From: a bacterium
Lineage (GTDB): Bacteria; Armatimonadota; Zipacnadia; Zipacnadales; UBA11051
Reading direction: 5' to 3'
Assembly: GCA_021372615.1 (NCBI GenBank)
Contig: JAJFUB010000059.1
Location: 1-43,277 of the forward strand
Length of the DNA: 43,277 nt
The notes below the pieces were generated by a model, which was not told where the DNA came from, did no database searches, and saw only the letters and a list, made by a program, of their open reading frames with translations. Below are positions 34,844 through 43,246 of this stretch, one piece after another. Numbering within the stretch: the stretch's first letter is position 1; every line of letters begins with the position of its first letter. Both the position numbers and the translations under genes were made by a program.

Positions 34844-35539
34844 CTACGCGCGGGGTCCGAATATGGCCGTACCTATGCGAACGATCGTGGCTCCTTCACT
34901 TACGGCAACAGCGTAGTCATGCGACATGCCCATGGACAGATGCCGCAGGTTCTGTCCCGGGTACTGCGCGGCGAGTTGCTCACGCAGCTCGCGCAGCCGG
35001 CGGTAGTACGGACGTGAGGCCTCGGGATCGTCCGCCGCCGGCGGGATCGTCATCAGCCCCTCCCACGCCACACCCGGCAGCGTCGCCAGGCGCTCTGCCA
35101 CCTCACCCACCTGCTCCTCCGGGCAGCCGAACTTGGTCTCCTCGCCCGCCAGGTCCACCTGCAGCAACACCGGCTGCACTCGGCCCAGCCCGATCGCCCG
35201 GCCGTCTATCTCCTCCGCGAGGCGGACGCTGTCCACACTCTCTATTAGGGCGCAGAAGGGCGCCAGGAAGCGTACCTTGTTGCGCTGCAGATGACCAATG
35301 AAGTGCCAGTGGAGGTCCAGGCCGCTGTCGGCCAGCGCCTGCTGCTTGTCCACCAGCTCTTGTACGTAGTTCTCGCCGAAATGACTGGCGCCGGCCTCGG
35401 CGGCGTGGGCCACTTCCTCGGCGGCGCGGGTCTTGCTGACGGCCAGGAGCGTCACGTCAGCCGGATCGCGTCCGGCCTCGGTGGCGGCGGCATCTATCCG
35501 GTCTCGCACCCGGCGCAGGTTGGCGGCTACATCAGGCAT
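34844..35539 (-). CDS. YggS/PLPBP family pyridoxal-phosphate homeostasis protein
   Basis: 231 residues, a cytoplasmic alanine-racemase-fold protein that binds PLP and affects vitamin B6 and amino-acid balance. The PLP-binding Lys is in VTLLAVSKTRAAEE. Other family signatures are FGENYVQEL, WHFIGHLQRNK, GLMTIPP and HLSMGMSHDYAVAVSEGATIVRIGTAIFG. I start at the ATG at 35539 (MPDVAANLRRVRDRID), which leaves 42 bases after the upstream stop; the frame is open to 35581. It is the ylmE position of the sepF cluster. Confidence 0.95.
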   Translation of the reverse strand: MPDVAANLRRVRDRIDAAATEAGRDPADVTLLAVSKTRAAEEVAHAAEAGASHFGENYVQELVDKQQALADSGLDLHWHFIGHLQRNKVRFLAPFCALIESVDSVRLAEEIDGRAIGLGRVQPVLLQVDLAGEETKFGCPEEQVGEVAERLATLPGVAWEGLMTIPPAADDPEASRPYYRRLRELREQLAAQYPGQNLRHLSMGMSHDYAVAVSEGATIVRIGTAIFGPRA

Positions 35540-35581
35540 ACTCGTCGCGGGCTGCGGACTCCCCCTTCGGTCGAGCCGCAC

Positions 35582-36400
35582 CTACTCCTTCTTCGGCTCC
35601 TCGACCTCGAGCGACCAGTCGCCGAAGTCCTCATCATTGCCGGCTTCCGCGCTGGCCTGGGCCAGCGGGTCTATCAGCCCCGCGGGCGCCGAGGGCGCTG
35701 CGGGGGCGGGCGCGGGTTCCTCCTCCAGCGCCGGCGGCGGAGGCGGCGGGGTCAGGTCCTCTTCCTCGAGCCCCGGCGGGGGCGGCGGGGGCGCCGCTTC
35801 CTCTTCCTCGACCAGCCCCGGCGGCGGAGGCGGCGGCGCGAAGTCCTCGTCCACCTCGGGGGCCGGTGTCGGCGGCGGAGGCGGAGGCGCTTCCGGAGCC
35901 GGCGGGGGCGGAGGCGGAGCGAAGGCGTCTACCACGTCGAGCGCGCTGGGCGGCATGCCCATCGCGTCATCGGTTTCCTCGACGACGGCCGCGGGCGCTG
36001 GCGGCGGGGGAACGGGCTCGGGCGGGGGCGCCGCAGCGACTGCTTCCGCCGGCGCGCCACCCAGGAACCCGGACTCCTCCTCGTAGTAAGCTTCCTCGCC
36101 CTCTTCCTCGGCCGTCAGTGCCGCCACGCCACCATGCAGCACGCCCATCGCCACCTCAGTCAACGTCTTTGGGCGCGTTGCGCCGGCGCTGAAGGGGTTG
36201 CCACACTGGCGGCAGAAACGGGCGTCCTTCGGGCCTTCCGTCCCACAGTTGGGGCAGGGCAGCTCGTGCGCGTCCGGCTGTAGCGGGGCGAAGCACATCA
36301 GGCAGGCCCCGCGCTGGGGCGGGTTCTCCTGTCCGCACTCGGAACAGTAGATGGATGAGATCGCGACGGGGGCGGCTCCGGCATCTGCGGGTGGTGCCAT
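35582..36400 (-). CDS. double zinc-ribbon protein with acidic polyproline repeats
   Basis: 272 residues. Two zinc ribbons lie at the N-terminus: CSEC...CLMC (about 19-36) and CPNC...CRQC (about 49-67). After a short helical part the remaining 150 residues are built from six-proline blocks alternating with acidic patches (APPPPPPGLEEE-like, six or so copies). The chain ends in an acidic tail with DWSLEVEEPKKE. No transmembrane segment is seen, so it is probably cytoplasmic. Such polyproline runs would need elongation factor P. It is the first gene of the sepF cluster, directly under a strong promoter, which suggests a role connected with division or envelope assembly as a scaffold (inference). 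I do not recognise the family. Confidence 0.7.
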   Translation of the reverse strand: MAPPADAGAAPVAISSIYCSECGQENPPQRGACLMCFAPLQPDAHELPCPNCGTEGPKDARFCRQCGNPFSAGATRPKTLTEVAMGVLHGGVAALTAEEEGEEAYYEEESGFLGGAPAEAVAAAPPPEPVPPPPAPAAVVEETDDAMGMPPSALDVVDAFAPPPPPPAPEAPPPPPPTPAPEVDEDFAPPPPPPGLVEEEEAAPPPPPPGLEEEDLTPPPPPPALEEEPAPAPAAPSAPAGLIDPLAQASAEAGNDEDFGDWSLEVEEPKKE

Positions 36401-36568
36401 GGGGCGCGGTGTCTCCTTCGGCAGTTCGCGGCGCGTGGCCAGAGCATCCCACGGCGCGAACGGTTCACGATGCCACGATCAGGCGGCGTGCAGACGTCCG
36501 GAACGACATACGGCAAGACAGCGCCGCGGCGCTGTGGTGGTCGTGCGGCCATCTTGGCACTATCGGGC
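36401..36568 (-). other. leader between the promoter and the zinc-ribbon gene
   Basis: About 160 bases of GC-rich leader. An open frame continues upstream on the minus strand, but Arg/Pro-rich composition argues against translation. AAGGAG lies 12 bases before the ATG at 36400. Confidence 0.35.
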
Positions 36569-36598
36569 AGTATAGTCAAGCCCCAAGGGCCTTGTCAA
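36569..36598 (-). promoter_or_regulatory. strong sigma70-type promoter of the sepF cluster
   Basis: On the minus strand a perfect TTGACA (36598-36593) and TATACT (36574-36569) are separated by 18 bases. It points into the zinc-ribbon, yggS, sepF, proC, yggT and CPBP genes, which follow with short gaps. Confidence 0.7.
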
Positions 36599-36618
36599 TG
36601 TGGTAGTGTGGGCACCGG

Positions 36619-36647
36619 GTGACGCCGTGCGCATCTTGGTGTATCAT
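36619..36647 (+). promoter_or_regulatory. possible promoter of the DUF2207 gene
   Basis: GTGACG (36619-36624) and TATCAT (36642-36647) with a 17-base spacer, about 50 bases before the ATG at 36699. The -35 box is imperfect. Confidence 0.4.
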
Positions 36648-36698
36648 GCGCCCGAAGGTCTTCACCGCGCGCCCACTCTCGCCCATTCGGAGGGCATC

Positions 36699-38591
36699 AT
36701 GTGCCGCCACCTGGGCCTCCTGTGTCTCCTGCTCCTGCCGGCCGCCGGCGTGCAGGCTCGTTCCCTGTACTGGGAGCGGATTGACGTACGCATTATCGTC
36801 CGGCAAGACGGTGTGCTGGAGGTCACCGAAGACCAGGAGTACGTCTTTGACGGCGAGTGGAACGGCGGCTACCGCGACCTGGACCTCAGCCGGGTGGACC
36901 ACTACAGCGACATCCGCCTGTTCGAGGGGGCTCAGGAGTATCGCCGGGGCAGCATCGCCCACCAGGGGGGCTATGTCGTGCAGCGCTGCGGGGACAAGCT
37001 CCAGGTCAAGTGGCGCAGCCGCGAAGAAGACGCTCCTCCCTACGACAACACCCACGTCAAGTTCGCCCTGCAGTACAACGTCCACGGCGCCCTGGACCAT
37101 CCGGCCGGCGGTGAGGAGCTGTACTGGAAGACGATCTTCCCCGACCGGGTAGCGGATGTGAAGCTGGTGACAGTCAGCATCCGCCTGCCCTCCTCCCTGC
37201 CCCAGAACGCCGATGTCAAGGCCCTCTGCTACGCCTTTGGCGCCACCAGCGACCTGAGGGTGCGGCCGGACAACCGTATCACCTTCCGGGCTCTGCAAGT
37301 GCCGCCCGGCGAGGCGCTGGAGGTGCGGGTGCGCTTCCCCCGGTGCGGGCTGCCCCAGCGTCTCTCCCCCACACGGCTGCTCAACGGCGGCCTCGTCCAT
37401 CTCGTCTTCGGGCTGACACTGTTGGGCCTCTTCCTGACCATGCTGGTACACTACGCCGAGCACGGGGCGGACCCGCACGTGGAGGGAACGGTGCCGCATG
37501 TCACCGACCCACCCTCGACCCTCTCCCCCGCCATGGCCGGCACGCTTGTGGATGAACGCGCGGGGATGAAGGAAGTCGTGGCCACGATCATGGACCTGGC
37601 TGCGCAGGGGTACCTGCGCGTGCAGGAACTGGAGGTGAAGCCCCGCGAGACCTCCGTCACGCTCCTGGCCTGGCCGGAACAGGCCGAGACCTTTGAGTGG
37701 ACGGCGCTGCGCGGCCTGGGCTTCTCCGGGCCGGAGAATGTCGGCCAGGCGATCTGGCTCTCGTCACTGCATGACAAGCTCTACACCACGGCGCAGGAGA
37801 TGCAGAAGCAGATGTATGACCGGGCGGTGGACTACGGCTTCTTCCGCACCAGCCCCAACCAGACCCGTGACACCTACACCGGCTACGCCTTCGCCGCCGG
37901 CGCGCTCGTGGCGCTGTTCTACCTGGACCCGGCGGTCTTTGCCGGCGCCTGGCACGTCGTCATCCGGGTGGTGGCGGGCCTGCTCGCCTTCGGCTGCGTG
38001 TGCGCCCTCGCGCAGGGCAACCGCAACGCCCTGACAGTCATCGCCGCCGTGATCGGGGCGCTGTATGCCGCCGGCCTCAACCCCGGTGGCCTGTTCCACC
38101 TCGTCAGCGTCGCGGGGGCCATCACTACCGCCGTGCTCTCGGCGATCATCGTCGGCGCGTTCGTGCCCCTGATGCCGGCGCGAACGGTCCTGGGCGCCCA
38201 GGAGCGCGCCAGGTGGCAGGCCTTCCGCGAGTACCTGGCGAACGTACGCCAGTACGCCGAGATCGCCCGGGCCCAGGAGATCGTGGACCGGTTCCTGCCC
38301 TACGCCATCGCGTTCGGGGTCGAGCAGCGGCTCATCCACCAGCTTGAGCGCGCACCGACCGAGGTCCACAGTCCCGGCTGGTATGTCACCTCGTCATCGT
38401 TCGACTCGGGCGGCGGAACCATCGGCGATACCGGCAGCAGTCTCAGCCTGCCGTCCCTGCAGAGCATGAGCGACGGCTTCTTCAGCACGCTCAACTCGAT
38501 GTCGTCCACCCTGTCCAGCTCGCCCAGCAGTAGTGGCAGCGGAGGGGGCGGCGGGGGTGGTGGCGGCGGCGGCGGAGGCGGCGGCTGGTAG
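36699..38591 (+). CDS. DUF2207 membrane protein with poly-glycine C-terminus
   Basis: 630 residues. The signal peptide (LGLLCLLLLPAAGVQA) is followed by an extracytoplasmic DUF2207 domain (about 20-215; IVRQDGVLEVTEDQEYVFDGEWNGGYRDL). A transmembrane helix (about 225-245, GLVHLVFGLTLLGLFLTML) and a cytoplasmic winged-helix-like part (LVDERAGMKEVVATIMDLAAQGYL) come next. A helical hairpin region with further membrane segments (about 420-490) precedes the tail, which is Ser/Gly-rich and ends in about 15 consecutive Gly and a final Trp. That poly-Gly ending is typical of the family. The function is not established. The start is the ATG with GGAGG 5 bases upstream. Confidence 0.88.
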   Translation: MCRHLGLLCLLLLPAAGVQARSLYWERIDVRIIVRQDGVLEVTEDQEYVFDGEWNGGYRDLDLSRVDHYSDIRLFEGAQEYRRGSIAHQGGYVVQRCGDKLQVKWRSREEDAPPYDNTHVKFALQYNVHGALDHPAGGEELYWKTIFPDRVADVKLVTVSIRLPSSLPQNADVKALCYAFGATSDLRVRPDNRITFRALQVPPGEALEVRVRFPRCGLPQRLSPTRLLNGGLVHLVFGLTLLGLFLTMLVHYAEHGADPHVEGTVPHVTDPPSTLSPAMAGTLVDERAGMKEVVATIMDLAAQGYLRVQELEVKPRETSVTLLAWPEQAETFEWTALRGLGFSGPENVGQAIWLSSLHDKLYTTAQEMQKQMYDRAVDYGFFRTSPNQTRDTYTGYAFAAGALVALFYLDPAVFAGAWHVVIRVVAGLLAFGCVCALAQGNRNALTVIAAVIGALYAAGLNPGGLFHLVSVAGAITTAVLSAIIVGAFVPLMPARTVLGAQERARWQAFREYLANVRQYAEIARAQEIVDRFLPYAIAFGVEQRLIHQLERAPTEVHSPGWYVTSSSFDSGGGTIGDTGSSLSLPSLQSMSDGFFSTLNSMSSTLSSSPSSSGSGGGGGGGGGGGGGGGW

Positions 38592-38642
38592 CGAGCCGTG
38601 CCCGAATCCCGAGTCCCGAATCCCGTCCCACAGGAGCCCGCC

Positions 38643-40181
38643 ATGCCCTACGTCCTCGGTCTCGACTCCGGCACCCAGAGCCTGCGCGCGGTCATCGCCG
38701 ACCTCAGCGGCGCGATTGTCGCCTCGGCCACGCGCGCCTATCCCATTGACTTCCCCCATGTGTCCTGGGCGGAGCAGAACGCCGAGGACTGGTGGGCGGC
38801 AGCCAAGCAGATCGTCCCCGAGGCGCTGGCCGCCGCGGGCCTGACCGGCGACGACATCGCCGGCATCAGCGTGGACGGCACCGCCTGCACCGTCATCGCC
38901 TGCAAGCGCGACAGCACGCCCCTGCGCCCCGTCATCCTGTGGATGGACCAGCGCGCCTACGACCAGGCCTGCCGCGTCACGGCCACAAAGGACCCGATCC
39001 TCAAGTACGTGAGCTGGCAGGAGTCGCCGGAGTGGATGATCCCCAAGGCCCTGTGGCTGCGCGAGAACGAGCCTGCGGTCTACGAGCAGGCTGATCTGAT
39101 CATCGAGGGCGTGGACTGGCTCATGTACCGCTTGACGGGCAACTGGGCCGCTTCGCTGAACAACGTCACGGCCAAGTGGAACTACGCCGCCCCGGCGGGC
39201 GGCTGGCCCGACAGCCTGCTGGACGCACTCGGCTTCAGCGAGATCAAGGACAAGTGGCCGACCACGGTGCTGCCGATGGGCGAGTTGGCCGGGGAGCTGA
39301 CGCGGACCGCCGCCGAGGAGCTGGGCCTCAAGCCCGGCATCCCCGTGGCCGAGGGTGGCATTGACGCCTACTGCGGCATGCTGGGGCTGGGCGTCGTCCG
39401 CCCCAACCGCATGGCGCTGGTCATGGGCACCTCCACCTGCCACGAGGCGCTCTGTGCCGAGGGCCTCTTCGACTCGCATGTCTGGGGGCCGTACCCGGAC
39501 GCCCTGCTGCCGGGAACATGGGTGCTGGAAGGCGGGCAGACCGCCACCGGGGCTATCGTGACATGGCTCGCGGACAACTTCGGCTACCGCGAGCAGGTCG
39601 AGGCCGAGCACAGGGGCGTGGACCGCTTCACCGTGCTGGATGAGAAGGCGGCGGCCGTGCCGCCGGGCGCGGAGGGCCTGACGCTGCTGGACTACTGGCA
39701 GGGGAACCGCACGCCGGTCCGCGATCCGCTGGCCCGGGGCGCCGTCTGGGGCCTGAGCCTCAAGCACGGGATCGGCCACCTGCTGCGCGCCGTCTACGAG
39801 GGCACGGCCATGGGCAGCCGGCACATCCAGGAGGACCTGCGGGCCGCCGGCTTTGCGCCCGACGGCGTGTATGCCTGCGGCGGCGGCACGCGCAGCGCCC
39901 TGTGGCTGCAGATCCACGCCGACGCCTCGGGCGTGCCGATCTACCTGACCGAGGAGCCCGAAGCCACGGCGGTGGGTACAGCGATCCTCGCCGCCACCGG
40001 GGCCGGTTTCTTCGGCAGCCTCGTCGAGGCCGCCGACGCCATGGTGAAGGTCTCCCGCGAGATTCCCCCGGACCCGAGCACGAAGGACTTCTACGACGCC
40101 CAGTTCGACCGCTACGTCCGGACCTACCCGGCATTGAAGGACATGATGCACGAGACCGCGGCGGAACAGAAAGCGGATTGA
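38643..40181 (+). CDS. FGGY-family carbohydrate kinase (ribulokinase-like)
   Basis: 512 residues from the ATG with AGGAG 6 bases upstream; an in-frame GTG at 38598 lacks this. The N-terminal ATPase half starts YVLGLDSGTQSLRAVIADL (phosphate-1 loop). The catalytic Asp is in AEGGIDAYCGMLG, and the FGGY signature region shows GNRTPVRDPLARG. The adenosine-binding end includes ACGGGTRSALWLQIHAD and EPEATAVGTAILA. FGGY kinases phosphorylate sugars or polyols such as ribulose, xylulose or glycerol. The MGTSTCHE segment favours ribulokinase or D-ribulokinase-like members, but the substrate cannot be set from sequence alone. No isomerase, epimerase or sugar transporter is nearby. Confidence 0.88.
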   Translation: MPYVLGLDSGTQSLRAVIADLSGAIVASATRAYPIDFPHVSWAEQNAEDWWAAAKQIVPEALAAAGLTGDDIAGISVDGTACTVIACKRDSTPLRPVILWMDQRAYDQACRVTATKDPILKYVSWQESPEWMIPKALWLRENEPAVYEQADLIIEGVDWLMYRLTGNWAASLNNVTAKWNYAAPAGGWPDSLLDALGFSEIKDKWPTTVLPMGELAGELTRTAAEELGLKPGIPVAEGGIDAYCGMLGLGVVRPNRMALVMGTSTCHEALCAEGLFDSHVWGPYPDALLPGTWVLEGGQTATGAIVTWLADNFGYREQVEAEHRGVDRFTVLDEKAAAVPPGAEGLTLLDYWQGNRTPVRDPLARGAVWGLSLKHGIGHLLRAVYEGTAMGSRHIQEDLRAAGFAPDGVYACGGGTRSALWLQIHADASGVPIYLTEEPEATAVGTAILAATGAGFFGSLVEAADAMVKVSREIPPDPSTKDFYDAQFDRYVRTYPALKDMMHETAAEQKAD

Positions 40182-40347
40182 CGACGTTGCAGAGGGAGAG
40201 TAGAATGCCGTCGCCGCCCCCCGGGGACCTCTGCGACTGTGGGTCGTAGGGGCGGGGTCTGCGGCAGGGAAGGACCGCCCGCGCGCATCGCTGTTACGCC
40301 CGGGCAGCGCCCAAAGGACTTATGGACTCATTACCTGGCAGTACCAA
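40182..40347 (+). other. intergenic DNA before the metal-transport leader
   Basis: About 165 bases after the sugar kinase. It has GC-rich stretches and then an AT-richer patch around 40318-40350, where a promoter for the next operon would be expected. I see no clear -35/-10 pair. Confidence 0.35.
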
Positions 40348-40487
40348 TCTAGAACCCGCTAGACGCGCTGTCGTGCGGATTCATCGGAGTTCCCCCCGCA
40401 GGGAGGTAGGCCTGGTGCTCGCGTAGCACCGCCTGCCTTCATGCTGTACCCCTGTGGCCCACCCCGGTGAATCCGAGGTGGGCCTTT
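40348..40487 (+). promoter_or_regulatory. structured leader with terminator-like hairpin upstream of the metal-transport operon
   Basis: Four stems follow one another: TCTAG/CTAGA (40348-40363), TGCGG/CCGCA (40374-40400), GGTAGGC/GCCTGCC enclosing GGTGCT/AGCACC (40405-40437), and GGCCCACC/GGTGGGCC with an inner CGG/CCG (40456-40484), then TTT. The last stem resembles an attenuator. The layout suggests a metal-responsive leader, but I could not match it by eye to the M-box or yybP-ykoY consensus. Confidence 0.4.
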
Positions 40488-40622
40488 CGCTGTCCCCCGG
40501 CTCCTCTGGCCGCGGTAGGCCCCCGCTCTCTGACAGATTGCGGCTTCGCACCCGGACGTCCCGGCACCATCGCCGGCCGGCACGGGGTCGGAACCGTCGT
40601 CGCGGCTGAAAGGAGGACGACC

Positions 40623-41951
40623 ATGGTCTTCTTCGCCGAAGCCTACTTCGCCGGCCTGGTCCGCGAGGTGCTCTATGACGCCCAGGGCAAGCCCCTCGGG
40701 CGCATCGTGGACCTGGTCATCGAGCCCCGTGAGCGCTATCCGGTCGTGACCAAGGTCGTCGTGCAGCCCCCGCACGGCGGCGAGCGGCTCATCCTGCCCT
40801 GGCACTTGATCCGCTCCGCCTCCTATGAGGGCTTCCGCCTGGCCGGCGCGCTGGATCACCTCCCCCGCTACGACATTGACGACAACGAAGTCAGCGTCGC
40901 CGATCGCATCCTGGACCGACAGATTGTGGACATCTCCGGCCAGCGCGTCGTGCGGGTCAATGACCTGAAGTTCGGCGGCATCGGCAATGACGTGCTGCTG
41001 ACGCACGTGGATGTGGGCACACGCGGCTTGCTGCGCCGCATGAACTGGGAGCACTTCACCCTCGGCGTGTGTCGCCTGCTGCACATCCGCCTGCCCGAGC
41101 GCCTGATCGCCTGGGAGCATGTCCAGCTCCCGCACGAGGGCGACGAACTGCATGTGGACGAGAGCCGCGAGGCCCTGCGCACGATGCAACCGGCCGACCT
41201 GGCCGACATCGCCGAGGCCCTGCGCGCCCCCGAGCGCGCGGCCCTGCTGGGCGGCATTGACGAGGACGTCGCCGCCGATGCCCTGCAGGAGATGGAGCCG
41301 GACCTGCAGGTATCCGTTGTCAACGAGCTGACCGACGAGCAGGCCAGCGACATCATCGAGGAGATGGAGCCCGACGCCGGCGCGGACCTGCTGGCCGACC
41401 TGTCCGAGGAGCGCGCCGCGAAGATCCTCGAGTTGATGGAGCCCGAGGAAGCCGCCGACCTGCGAACCCTCATGCGCTACCATCCCGACTCCGCCGGTGG
41501 CCTGATGACCCTGGAGTACGTGGCCGTGCAGGAGAGCATGACGGTGCGCGAGGCCATGCGGAAGCTGCGCGAGGAGGCCCAGGAGATCGAGATCGTCTAC
41601 TATGTCTATGTCCTGGATGAGCACGACCATCTGACGGGCGTGATGTCGCTGCGCGACCTCATCATCGCGTCCGGGGACGCGACTGTCGGCGAGACCATGG
41701 AGCGCAACGTCGTCCGCGTCCACGTGGACACCGACCAGCAGGACATCGCTCACACCGTGGCCCACTACAACCTCCTGGCCGTGCCGGTGGTGGATGATGA
41801 CAACCGCCTGCTGGGCATGGTCACGGTGGATGACGCCATTGACGCCGTCGTGCCGACCGCCTGGAAGAAGCGCATTCCCAAGGTCTTCGGCCACAGCGTC
41901 GCGCCGTCCGAACGGGCGGCTCATCCCGCACCGCCCGGCCCACGCTCATGA
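40623..41951 (+). CDS. PRC-barrel / MgtE_N / CBS-pair protein, soluble Mg2+-sensor-like partner of an NRAMP transporter
   Basis: 442 residues, no transmembrane segment. AAAGGAGG lies 6 bases before the ATG. PRC-barrel-like strands (about 5-80; LVREVLYDAQGKPLGRIVDLVIEPRE) and a second such stretch (about 95-165) come first. An MgtE_N domain of acidic helical repeats follows (about 180-290; MQPADLADIAEAL, MEPDLQVSVVNELTDEQASDIIEEM). The junction LMRYHPDSAGGLMTLEYVAV is typical of MgtE, and a CBS pair comes next (about 300-425). In MgtE these two domains sense Mg2+ and gate the attached channel; here the MgtE membrane domain is missing. The gene overlaps the transporter gene by 4 bases (ATGA), so the two proteins probably work together. 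Confidence 0.9.
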   Translation: MVFFAEAYFAGLVREVLYDAQGKPLGRIVDLVIEPRERYPVVTKVVVQPPHGGERLILPWHLIRSASYEGFRLAGALDHLPRYDIDDNEVSVADRILDRQIVDISGQRVVRVNDLKFGGIGNDVLLTHVDVGTRGLLRRMNWEHFTLGVCRLLHIRLPERLIAWEHVQLPHEGDELHVDESREALRTMQPADLADIAEALRAPERAALLGGIDEDVAADALQEMEPDLQVSVVNELTDEQASDIIEEMEPDAGADLLADLSEERAAKILELMEPEEAADLRTLMRYHPDSAGGLMTLEYVAVQESMTVREAMRKLREEAQEIEIVYYVYVLDEHDHLTGVMSLRDLIIASGDATVGETMERNVVRVHVDTDQQDIAHTVAHYNLLAVPVVDDDNRLLGMVTVDDAIDAVVPTAWKKRIPKVFGHSVAPSERAAHPAPPGPRS

Positions 41952-43216
41952 AGCTCATCGCCCGCCGCCTCAAGTCGCGCTGGGCCTCGGTGGCGCTGCT
42001 GCTGGCGATCATCGGGCCCGGCATCATCACCGCCAACGTGGACAATGACGCCGGCGGCATCACCACGTACTCGCTGGCCGGGGGCAACTTCGGCTACCGC
42101 CTGCTGTGGGTCCTGATCCCCGTCACCGTCGCTCTCGTCATCATCCAGGAGATGTGCGCCCGCATGGGCGCCATCACCGGCAAGGGTCTCTCGGACTTGA
42201 TCCGCGAGCGTTTCGGCCTGCGCCTGACCTTCTGGGTCATGCTGGGGGTGGCGCTGAGCAACCTGACGAACACCATGGCCGAATTCGCCGGCGTCGCCTC
42301 GGCGTCCGAGATCTTCGGCCTGTCGCGCTACATCGCCGTGCCCCTGGCCGGGATCGCGGTGTGGTTCATCGTCGTCAAGGGGTCGTACCGGAGGGTTGAG
42401 AAGGTCTTCCTGGTGGCCTGCACGTTCTACGTCTCGTATATCCTGTCGGGCTTCATGGCCCGGCCGGACTGGGCGGAGATGGGCCGGCAGATCATCCACC
42501 CGACGCTCACCTTCGACGGCCCCACGATCATGATGGCGATCGGCATCGTCGGCACCACCATCGCCCCCTGGATGCAGTTCTACCAGCAAGCCTCCGTCGT
42601 GGACAAGGGCATCCGCGCCCGGGACTACAGGTTCACGGTGATTGATGTCGTCGTCGGCTGCGCCGTGGCGGTCGCCACCTGTTTCTTCATCGTCGCCACC
42701 TGCGCCGCCACGATCTTCCACTCCGGCCAGCACGTGACGACGGTCGAGGCGGCGGCGCAGGCGCTCCGGCCGCTGGCCGGCCCCTACTGTGCCGGGCTCT
42801 TTGCCTTCGGTCTGCTGAACGCCTCGCTGTTTGCGGCCTCGATCCTGCCGCTGAGCACGACCTACCTGGTGTGCGAGGGGATGGGCTGGGAGCGGGGCGT
42901 GAATCGCAGCTTCGCGGAGGCGCCGGAGTTCTACTCGCTGTACACGGGCATGATCGTCGTCGGCGCGGGGATTGTGCTGCTGCCACGGGCGCCGCTGCTG
43001 ACCATCATGTACCTGTCCCAGGTCCTCAACGGCATCCTGCTGCCGGCGGTGCTGATCTTCATCCTCATCCTCATCAACGACCGCAGGCTCATGGGGGAGT
43101 ACCGCAACAACCGCTTCTACAACGCCGTCTCGATCACCACGGTCGTCATCATGACCGGGCTGACGGTGCTACTGGCGCTGACAACGGTCTGGCCGGGGCT
43201 GCTGGGCGGGGGCTAG
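41948..43216 (+). CDS. NRAMP (SLC11) fold divalent-metal transporter, predicted Mg2+-permeable
   Basis: 422 residues with about 11 transmembrane helices. Helix 1 reads LLAIIGPGIITANVDNDAGG: the NRAMP frame GPGxxxA is kept, but the DPGN metal-binding motif has become DAGG. Helix 6 reads IVGTTIAPWMQFYQQASVVD, where classical NRAMP proteins have a motif of the form MPHN. The Met that favours Mn2+/Fe2+ over alkaline-earth ions is thus Ala, and the His is Trp. By published NRAMP work (Met-to-Ala admits Ca2+/Mg2+; NRAMP-related Mg2+ transporters lack that Met), Mg2+ is a likely substrate (inference). Translational coupling to a MgtE-type Mg2+-sensor protein supports this. It is probably in the inner membrane and driven by the membrane potential or by protons. 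Confidence 0.88.
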   Translation: MKLIARRLKSRWASVALLLAIIGPGIITANVDNDAGGITTYSLAGGNFGYRLLWVLIPVTVALVIIQEMCARMGAITGKGLSDLIRERFGLRLTFWVMLGVALSNLTNTMAEFAGVASASEIFGLSRYIAVPLAGIAVWFIVVKGSYRRVEKVFLVACTFYVSYILSGFMARPDWAEMGRQIIHPTLTFDGPTIMMAIGIVGTTIAPWMQFYQQASVVDKGIRARDYRFTVIDVVVGCAVAVATCFFIVATCAATIFHSGQHVTTVEAAAQALRPLAGPYCAGLFAFGLLNASLFAASILPLSTTYLVCEGMGWERGVNRSFAEAPEFYSLYTGMIVVGAGIVLLPRAPLLTIMYLSQVLNGILLPAVLIFILILINDRRLMGEYRNNRFYNAVSITTVVIMTGLTVLLALTTVWPGLLGGG

Positions 43217-43246
43217 TGGGCTGTCCCGGTGATGGTCAGGGGCTGT

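Noticed and set aside
38394-40151. 585-codon minus-strand open frame
   Set aside because: Antisense to the FGGY kinase, which has catalytic motifs and a ribosome site on the plus strand.
40359-41924. 521-codon minus-strand open frame
   Set aside because: Antisense to the MgtE_N/CBS gene; His/Gln/Val-rich shadow with no domain.
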